Assembly: GCA_030700255.1 (NCBI GenBank)
Contig: JAUYJN010000040.1
Span: 1 to 51,367, forward strand
Length of the DNA: 51,367 nt
Origin: Candidatus Peregrinibacteria bacterium
GTDB lineage: Bacteria; Patescibacteriota; Gracilibacteria; UBA1369; JABINC01
Direction: 5' to 3'
Part shown: in pieces, positions 45,353-51,367 of the stretch
Layout of the letters: each line of letters opens with the position of its first letter
How positions within the stretch are numbered: position 1 is the stretch's first letter
Program-made: the position numbers and the translations under genes
Notes under the pieces: model-generated
What the model was told of the DNA's origin: nothing
The model's database searches: none
What the model saw: the letters and a program-made list of their open reading frames with translations, nothing else

Positions 45353-46354
45353 ATGTACGAAATAAAAAAAATAGAAAATAAGGATGAATACGAGAGGGGT
45401 CGGAGGAGTACTGAGACGTCTTTTTTGCAATCGTGGGAATACGGTCAGTTACAAAAAGATTTAGGGTATGAGCCACTTTATCTTGGAATCTTTGAGAGTG
45501 GTAATCTGATGCAGAGTCTTTTATTTATACTTTTTAGAGCGAGGAGGGGGACTTATCTTTTTTGTCCTTATGGCGTTCATAGTGAAAAACAATTTGAATC
45601 TTTAATTCCATTTTTAAAGAAATATGCGACTGCACACAAAGTCGACTTTATAAGACTTAGTCCTCTGCTTGATGAGACAGAAGAGAATAAGGCGTTATTT
45701 AAGAAATATGGGTTTAAGGGAGCTCCGGTGCACATGGTGCACCCGGAGCTCTTGTGGCTCCTTGATATATCTGGCACAGAAGATGAGATCCTTGCACAGA
45801 TGCGTAAAAACACTAGGTACGGTGTGCGCCGCGCAGAAAAAGATGGTGTATCGATAAAATCCGGCGCAACGCAGGAGCTTCTTGATACTTTCTATGCGAT
45901 TCATGAAGAGACCGCAAAAAGACAGGGGTTTGTGCCATATAGCAAAAAATTCTTAGATGCACAGCGGAGGGTTTTCGCCCCTTTGGATAAGATAAAAATC
46001 TTTATCGGTATGTTCGAAGGTAAGGCTATTTCAGGAGCGGTAATTATGTATTATGGGGACGAAGGGGCTTATCATCATGGAGCATCTCTTACAGAATATA
46101 ACAAAATTCCTGCATCCTACTTGATTCAATGGGAAGCGATCAAAGAGGCGAAGAGCCGTAACATGCATACTTATAATTTTTGGGGAGTAGTGGATAATGC
46201 ACCAAAACATCCATGGGCGGGTTTGAGCTTTTTCAAAAAAGGATTTGGTGGAGAGGGGCGGCAAATATTGCATTGTCAGGACCTTCCAATTACAAAAAAA
46301 TATTGGTTGAATTGGATCGTAGAAACGATCAGGCGTATTAAACGTGGTTATTAA
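45353..46354 (+). CDS. FemX/FemAB-type peptidyltransferase
   Basis: 333 residues with paired GNAT-like folds of the FemAB family: SFLQSWEYGQLQKDLGY at the N-terminus, GTYLFCPYGVH, RKNTRYGVRRAEKDGV, GAYHHGASLTEYNK and a final YNFWGVVDNAPKHPWAG with the conserved aromatic residues. Fem enzymes transfer aminoacyl groups from tRNA to lipid II or wall peptides (cross-bridge synthesis). Placement after murF and the aminotransferase fits peptidoglycan modification. The start follows aaaataaaATG with no Shine-Dalgarno. Confidence 0.9.
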   Translation: MYEIKKIENKDEYERGRRSTETSFLQSWEYGQLQKDLGYEPLYLGIFESGNLMQSLLFILFRARRGTYLFCPYGVHSEKQFESLIPFLKKYATAHKVDFIRLSPLLDETEENKALFKKYGFKGAPVHMVHPELLWLLDISGTEDEILAQMRKNTRYGVRRAEKDGVSIKSGATQELLDTFYAIHEETAKRQGFVPYSKKFLDAQRRVFAPLDKIKIFIGMFEGKAISGAVIMYYGDEGAYHHGASLTEYNKIPASYLIQWEAIKEAKSRNMHTYNFWGVVDNAPKHPWAGLSFFKKGFGGEGRQILHCQDLPITKKYWLNWIVETIRRIKRGY

Positions 46355-46793
46355 GCCTGTTTTCAGACTAAATCGGTACTCCCGTTGGTACGCCAAATCC
46401 TCGCCCCGTCTCTTTAAGTTCGCATGCTGATATTGGTGAGTTGACGCAGGTATGTTGACGTAACTTTTTTGAAATAAAAATGGCTTCCTTGAGCCATTAA
46501 ATGAACCTAAAAGTGTTCACGTGCACACTTTTCGTACGTTATTTCGTACGTTTCTTACCCACATGCACACTTTTAGGACAGTGTAGTTGAGACGTTGCTT
46601 TTGTAAGCGGAATTTGATGGCTCCGAACTTGAGAGAGCGATTTAATTCTACCACGGTGTCCTAAATGTATGTGTACTATATACCTATTACTATATACCTA
46701 TTTAGAAGACGGCACTTGCGCGCCGGCTCTTTTTATGTTATGATTACCAGATACTTTATTGATTCTAAAAACATTTCTTTAACCCAAAACAAA
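46355..46793. repeat. Intergenic region with HNH-linker-like palindromic repeat
   Basis: About 440 bases without a gene. 46461-46505 is the reverse complement of the repeat at 29341-29390. It runs into an imperfect 24-base palindrome aaaagtgttcac/gtgcacactttt (46509-46532, one mismatch), then cgtac-gttatttc-gtacg (46533-46550, loop equivalent to those at 14.4 and 21.2 kb), and ends at cacttttagg, which inverts the cctaaaagtg at 46506. Read on the plus strand it gives KNGFLEPLNEPKSVHVHTFRT, continuous with the HNH-linker motif. Confidence 0.65.
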
Positions 46794-49739
46794 ATGTCTA
46801 ACAAAAATCAAAAAGGACTTAAGGTGGTTCTAATGGTTACTGGCCTGATGTTCGCATTCCTTATGCTTGCGATTCCAATTACGATGGAGGCCTTACATGC
46901 AAATCTTTTTAATGCCTTTGATGAAATTACACTTTTTTCCACAGGAGGTGGTGTAGTAGAAGAATTTAAAGAAGGTATGAGCGAAGAAGAGATGCGTGAT
47001 CAAGATGAAGAGATGAAAAGAGATGAAGAAAGGCGTCGTCAAGATGAAATAAAGAGGAGAGAAGAAGAGATGCGTGATCAAGATGAGATGAAAATGAAAG
47101 AAAGGATGCGTCATCAAGAAGAATCTGGAAATGGGTCTTCAGATCGATCTACTGATGCTCAGCCTCTTGATAATAAGAGGCCAGTTGTTGATAACGGTGG
47201 AACTATGAATGCAGATGGAAGTGATAGAGTTAGCTGTGAGGATAAAGTTAGAGAGGATGCGAAGAGAAATGGAATAGATATGAATTCACATTCTTTGAGT
47301 GAGGATCAGCTAAGGACTCTTCAAGCAATTAAGCTTAGACACTGTGGAGAGCAAGATAATGCAGATGGTAGAGATAGAATGGTTGTTAAGCCAATGCCAA
47401 GGACAAATCCTAACGGTGAAGGGTTCACTCCTACGCCAATATTAATCAATGGTGGCGAAGATTGTAAAGATAAAGTAAGAGAGGCTGCCAAAGTGATGGG
47501 TCTTGATATGAACTCGAGTAATTTAAATGAGGATGAGATTAGACTTCTTGATGCAATTAAAAAAAGATACTGTGGAGGTCATAACGCAAGAGGTGGAGTA
47601 GAAGAATTTAAAGAAGGTATGGGTAGGGAAGAAGGGATGCGAATGAGAGATGAAGAGGAGCGTCGTCAAGATGAATTCGGGAATGGGTCTCCATCTTTTA
47701 AACATATGGATAATAGTGAAAATAGAGGTGGTGGAGATTTATCAAGATTCAAACATATTGGAGAGGATTTGATACGTGTGGCAAAGGAGGCGGAGCGTGA
47801 ACATGAGGTTATGGGGCATGACTTTCAAAGGAGAGGTGGAGGTACTGAGCTGTTGAAAGAATTGAAGCAACTTGTAGAAGATTCTAAACTCTTAGGTCTT
47901 GAATTTGATGAAATATTTAAGAAATGTACGCAGATGTCAGGAAAAGATGGAGAAAAAGATGAAGCATATCTTGAATGTGAAAAAACATTGGAATCATTTC
48001 AATTAAAAGGTGATCTTATCAGGGTTAGAATGGATGCTATTCGTTTCGAGAGAGAGGTTGAGAAGTTTGAACATCAAGTAGAAGGGTATGAAAGAGAGGC
48101 TGCTAGAGTTGGTGTGACTCCGGCCACCGATGTGAAAGGAGTTTTGAGTAAAGTGCAGTCTCAAGTTGTGGAAATAGTAAGTTTGAAAGACGAGCTTGTA
48201 TCGATCGTTGAGTCTATGACGTCGGGTGTGGACATATACGATATGATGGATCGATACTGGGATGTTCATAAGAAATTCAGAGACGCGGTTGATAGCGTAC
48301 ACAGCTCGAATTATTGGGAAGTTCTCGGGCCGGAAGCTTGGCATCAATTAAATGCCAAGAAAACACAAGATTACAATGCTGATAGTTTTCAGGCAGTTCG
48401 TGCTAAGGTTATGAAAGTAGAAAGATGGGTGCAAGACCGTGAATCTAAAGGTGAAAACGTAGGCAGTTTTTCAGAGCTTATAAAAAAGATGTATGGCCTA
48501 ATCAAAGAAGGTGAAGATGCTACTTCGAAAGGTGATCTTGATACCGTTGACCTGATTTGGAAAAAAGTTGAGAGACTTGGAAATGAGTTTATGAAAGAAG
48601 TAAAAAGCCTTGGTATTGATGATTCATCTTTTGATGAAGATCCTCGAGAGGATAGAGGCGACCGTGACGGAGATGATCGTGAGCGTCGTCCCGAATTTCA
48701 ATTGAATGGCGGTGGTTTCGTGCCAGATGTAAAAGAGCAGTTTAAAAATACAGTAGGTAGCCAGGATGTGCTCAAAATGGTTGATGACTTATCCGACAGT
48801 GATGCAAAAGTTATTTTGAAGAAAATGCTTTTAGTAACAGAAGCTTCACTCCAGGATGTCGCAATGATTCGTGACTTAGGCGTAGATAAAGAGGTGTTTG
48901 ATCGTACAGTTAGGAACGTTGATATAGATAAATTTGCTGCAAGAAAACGAGATATAATTCCTGACGCCATGTTTCTATTTGAAAAATTGGATTTTGAAAG
49001 ATTGGATAAAGAGCCTGCTTTCAGACAAGATTTAGAGAGGATCAAAGAAATTGTGCTTTTAGACAATTTATCTGAACAAGCGACTGGAAGAGTGAAAGCT
49101 AAGATACAAGATTTCATTACTCGTGATAACCTTACTGAGCATGACTTTAGTAATTTGAAGCATTGGTTGGAGGGTGAGAAAAAGGCTTCCAGGCGTGAGA
49201 AGTTTGAGAATGGTGAAATAGTATTCAAGGACGCTGATGATAATGATTGGTATTATGAACCAATGAAATCCTTTTCTGAGAAAGGTATTATCATAGGTAA
49301 CAATGGAATGGTGCGTCCGGGAGATCCTACAAATGGCGCTGAATTTGCTAAGATGATAGTTACGGCTGCGAAGATAGGTGATGATAAAAAGATGGCTGCG
49401 AAGACAGGCGATGAATGGTATGAGCAGTACTTATCCAGATTAAAAGAGGCTGGAATATTTTTTGATACTGAACCGTGGGGGCTGGTTACTCGTGAGGTTG
49501 TAATCAGTACACTTGTGAAAGCACTTCAGCTTGAGGTCGAGGGGGTTGCTGAACAAGTTTTCAGTGATATTCCAGAGTCGCATCCTGCATTTAAGTCTGT
49601 GTTTATTGCTGTGAAATATGGCATAGTTGATAGCAGTAAGGAGAAGTTTAGAGTAGATGACTTTGTCAACCGTGCAGAACTTGCAAAGATGTTGAAGAAA
49701 GCTTTGGACGTTGTAGAGATAGAAGGCAGCATAAGATAG
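46794..49739 (+). CDS. Large secreted SLH-domain protein with internal duplications
   Basis: 981 residues from the ATG following the leader aacccaaaacaaa. A signal peptide (LMVTGLMFAFLMLAIPI) leads to a mature start near AEALH-like ANLF. Internal repeats: two copies of EEFKEGM-EE-MR-DEE (about 54 and 268 residues in; identical 24-base DNA at 46956 and 47598), and two copies of a C-x-DKVRE-AK-x2-G-x-DMNS ... IK-x-RYCG module (about 146 and 223). A very charged coiled-coil region (MRDQDEEMKRDEERRRQDE) is followed by a long helical part. The C-terminus has SLH motifs (PGDPTNGAEFAKM, WGLVTREVVISTLVK, RVDDFVNRAELAKML). A cell-surface protein bound to the wall. Confidence 0.85.
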   Translation: MSNKNQKGLKVVLMVTGLMFAFLMLAIPITMEALHANLFNAFDEITLFSTGGGVVEEFKEGMSEEEMRDQDEEMKRDEERRRQDEIKRREEEMRDQDEMKMKERMRHQEESGNGSSDRSTDAQPLDNKRPVVDNGGTMNADGSDRVSCEDKVREDAKRNGIDMNSHSLSEDQLRTLQAIKLRHCGEQDNADGRDRMVVKPMPRTNPNGEGFTPTPILINGGEDCKDKVREAAKVMGLDMNSSNLNEDEIRLLDAIKKRYCGGHNARGGVEEFKEGMGREEGMRMRDEEERRQDEFGNGSPSFKHMDNSENRGGGDLSRFKHIGEDLIRVAKEAEREHEVMGHDFQRRGGGTELLKELKQLVEDSKLLGLEFDEIFKKCTQMSGKDGEKDEAYLECEKTLESFQLKGDLIRVRMDAIRFEREVEKFEHQVEGYEREAARVGVTPATDVKGVLSKVQSQVVEIVSLKDELVSIVESMTSGVDIYDMMDRYWDVHKKFRDAVDSVHSSNYWEVLGPEAWHQLNAKKTQDYNADSFQAVRAKVMKVERWVQDRESKGENVGSFSELIKKMYGLIKEGEDATSKGDLDTVDLIWKKVERLGNEFMKEVKSLGIDDSSFDEDPREDRGDRDGDDRERRPEFQLNGGGFVPDVKEQFKNTVGSQDVLKMVDDLSDSDAKVILKKMLLVTEASLQDVAMIRDLGVDKEVFDRTVRNVDIDKFAARKRDIIPDAMFLFEKLDFERLDKEPAFRQDLERIKEIVLLDNLSEQATGRVKAKIQDFITRDNLTEHDFSNLKHWLEGEKKASRREKFENGEIVFKDADDNDWYYEPMKSFSEKGIIIGNNGMVRPGDPTNGAEFAKMIVTAAKIGDDKKMAAKTGDEWYEQYLSRLKEAGIFFDTEPWGLVTREVVISTLVKALQLEVEGVAEQVFSDIPESHPAFKSVFIAVKYGIVDSSKEKFRVDDFVNRAELAKMLKKALDVVEIEGSIR

Positions 49740-49766
49740 ATCTCTGTAAAAAATTCAACTTTAATC

Positions 49767-49794
49767 GAGAGGCCTTCCATAAGGCCTCTCTTTT
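49767..49794 (+). terminator. Rho-independent terminator after the SLH gene
   Basis: A perfect 10-bp stem gagaggcctt/aaggcctctc with a ccat loop, followed by four Ts. The strongest intrinsic terminator in the window; it ends the SLH transcript before the Bax-inhibitor gene. Confidence 0.85.
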
Positions 49795-49833
49795 ATGTAT
49801 CTTTGTAATGTATTAAAAATAACTTAAAACAAA

Positions 49834-50517
49834 ATGGAATCACCAATCTCAACAAATGGTATGCAAGGGGTTCAGTCTGCGGATGCGACGTTTATTAACA
49901 AAGTCTATTTCTTTTTTGGTTTAGCAATTTTGATCTCTGCCGGAGGAGTGTATTTTGGTACTGATTACGTGATGGGGATGATAATCGGAGCTCCATGGAT
50001 GCTTTTTGTGGTATTTGGATTAGAATTGGCATTGATATTTACGTCTAGGATGTGGAGTACAAGAAGACCTCTAAATTACATTTTATTTGCCTTGTTTGCC
50101 CTTATGTCAGGTATTACGGTAGTTCCTCTGATAGCTAGTTTTGCGCTCGAATTTGGGGGCTATGAGGTGATTATAAAGGCTTTGGTTGCAACGACATTTA
50201 TGTTTACTGCAAGTGCTATAATAGGTAGGACGACCGGTAGAAATCTGCAAGGTTTATCTGGCATACTCATGATGGGTATCATAGGTATGATTATTATTGG
50301 AGTTCTTAACATATTTTTTCCATGGGGAAATGGATTTGAGATGATTTATTCCGGCTTTGGAGTTCTGCTTTTCTCAGCATTTGTAATGTACGATATTCAG
50401 AAGCTAAAACATTATCCGGAGGATCGTTATATAGATGCAGCCTTAGCTCTATATCTAGATATTTTTAATTTGTTTATAAGCATACTCAGATTGATGGGAG
50501 CTCTCAGGAGAAATTAA
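49834..50517 (+). CDS. Bax inhibitor-1 (BI-1)/YccA family membrane protein
   Basis: 227 residues with about seven transmembrane helices. Signature features: a cytosolic N-terminus, GTDYVMGMIIGAP, IIGRTTGRNLQGLSG, and the conserved YDIQKLKHYPEDRYIDAALALYLD followed by FNLFISILRL (written here in two parts). BI-1 proteins are cation (Ca2+)-leak or quality-control membrane proteins. The start follows acttaaaacaaaATG. Confidence 0.92.
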   Translation: MESPISTNGMQGVQSADATFINKVYFFFGLAILISAGGVYFGTDYVMGMIIGAPWMLFVVFGLELALIFTSRMWSTRRPLNYILFALFALMSGITVVPLIASFALEFGGYEVIIKALVATTFMFTASAIIGRTTGRNLQGLSGILMMGIIGMIIIGVLNIFFPWGNGFEMIYSGFGVLLFSAFVMYDIQKLKHYPEDRYIDAALALYLDIFNLFISILRLMGALRRN

Positions 50518-50610
50518 TCAAATCTTAAAGCTTCACCATACCCTGTCACCTTCAGGAAGCCTCTGCCCAACTTTCGTCCAACCACTTTACTTTCCTCACC
50601 ACCGGCAACT

Positions 50611-50663
50611 TTCACTCGTCCCACCACCTCGTCGCCTCACCACCTTCACTCGTCCCACCACCT
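50611..50663. repeat. Two direct repeats, 19 bp, 34 bp apart
   Basis: ttcactcgtcccaccacct occurs at 50611-50629 and again at 50645-50663. They code for the Gly/Glu/Trp-rich tail of the truncated HNH frame and continue into a C-rich low-complexity stretch, consistent with slippage in a decaying gene. Confidence 0.7.
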
Positions 50664-51255
50664 GGCAACTTTCCCCCCTTCATCAGAAGAAACCTCTCGT
50701 CCATCGAGTGCGCGATGTCATGATGCGCTTTGCAGAATGGCGCCATGAAATATGGATTGTGGCTATGGGTAAGCTCAAATCGCGCCGTGTGATGAATCTG
50801 TTCAGCGTTTTTTCCGCAATTCCGCACCGCACATTTTGTGCCGAATTCTTTTTTCAAAATTCCCTTAACTTTTCGTGGTACATATCTTGAAATCTCTTTT
50901 TTAGCTATCTCTTGCGCAATCTCTTCTTTCTCCTCCGCGATTTCCTGATTTCTTTTTTGTAAAAATTCATTGAACAATTCGTCTATTTTAAGCCCTTTTT
51001 CTTGCAATTCCAAAAGTTGGTTAAGCGTATTTTCGGAAAGATTAAGTTGAATTTTTTTGTGCGCTGACCCGTTTTTCACCACATTTTCAACTCTCATCCC
51101 ACAATCCACCGCCATCGCCTCAACTTCTCCTTCACTCGTTTTATCATCCTCGATCACCCCACCACTCTGGATCGTCCCACAACTTATTTTCTCACCTCCA
51201 AAAGTGTTCACGTGAACACTATGGAGAATTTTGTGGGCTAAAAAGTCAAAATTTC
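50612..51255 (-). pseudogene. HNH nuclease-domain gene, copy 3, N-terminally truncated
   Basis: The frame contains the second helical part and HNH domain of the family (NLSENTLNQLLELQEKG, CAVRNCGKNAEQIHHTARF, HNPYFMAPFCKAHHDIAH) but not the N-terminal helical domain. The homologous part begins in the linker (FDFLAHKILHSVHVNTF), right where the partial copy 4 frame ends, and includes the aaaagtgttcac palindrome. The open frame extends in an unrelated register over copy 4. A usable start could be the ATG at 51115 (167 residues). It looks like the downstream gene of a tandem pair whose N-terminal half was deleted. Confidence 0.7.
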
Positions 51256-51367
51256 GTAAGTGCCAGTTTTCTGTGTTCCAAATAAAGCAAATCTGTTTTT
51301 GTAGGCTCGCGATACATTCCCGCATGTGTAATCTTATGATGAAGCTTGCACAGCGCTATGAGATTGT
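51246..51367 (-). CDS. HNH nuclease-domain protein, copy 4, partial at window edge
   Basis: The minus strand reads IALCKLHHKITHAGMYREP and ends KLALTKF before a TGA. L-C-K-x-HH-x-I-x-HA is the C-terminal zinc/catalytic part of the HNH domain, as in the other copies. Only the last 40 residues are inside the window; the rest lies to the right. Confidence 0.65.
   Translation of the reverse strand, partial: NLIALCKLHHKITHAGMYREPTKTDLLYLEHRKLALTKF

Overview
The window looks like a chromosomal segment of a Candidate Phyla Radiation (Patescibacteria) bacterium. The evidence is an AT-rich genome, densely packed genes, secreted SLH and PKD surface proteins, a membrane-anchored MurF, many small lineage-restricted proteins and an almost complete absence of Shine-Dalgarno sequences. 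TGA ends several genes (for example mnmA) and is not read through, so the code is standard. This argues against the UGA=Gly groups (Gracilibacteria and Absconditabacteria proper). A Peregrinibacteria-like lineage is my guess, not something I can prove from this sequence.

Layout. 1-2100: a large serine recombinase gene ending inside the 3' end of a tRNA-Gly gene, with an inverted, internally deleted miniature copy of itself upstream. 2100-6500: a TrmB-like effector domain, an RMND1/DUF155 protein, exonuclease III, tRNA-Phe, an FNR-type oxidoreductase and an HNH nuclease. 6760-13044: a rightward block with a small secreted protein, diadenylate cyclase (c-di-AMP), a YbbR/CdaR-like partner, type I dehydroquinate dehydratase, an acyl-CoA-ligase/GNAT fusion and YchF. 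13041-21300: a Ca2+/cation antiporter, MnmA, a sortase, a coiled-coil protein next to an MNT nucleotidyltransferase, and a 750-residue protein of unknown function. 21300-28120: LigA, DnaX, a glycosyltransferase, ComF, a Nudix hydrolase and an anchored protein. 28186-36020: a second coiled-coil paralog, a lipoprotein, three tandem secreted paralogs and a PKD/SLH protein (a likely cell-surface cassette), then ProRS. 36180-41075: a membrane protein with an FtsA/PilM-type ATPase, a Cys-repeat lipoprotein and an alpha/beta hydrolase. 41335-51367: a second HNH nuclease, a MurF / DegT aminotransferase / FemX cluster, a large SLH protein, a Bax-inhibitor-1 protein and two further HNH copies, one truncated and one cut by the window edge.

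Two themes stand out. First, a serine recombinase sits head-to-head with its own miniature derivative beside tRNA-Gly. Second, HNH nuclease genes occur as two full copies, one truncated copy and one partial copy. The gene-poor intervals near 14.4, 21.2, 29.3, 29.7 and 46.5 kb carry palindrome-rich repeats that match the variable linker of those same HNH genes, and in several cases they translate to the same peptide motif. These intervals look like HNH-gene remnants, or like a palindromic repeat that spreads with or into these genes. Most genes start behind A-rich leaders (aaaacaaaATG, aataaaATG) with no Shine-Dalgarno.
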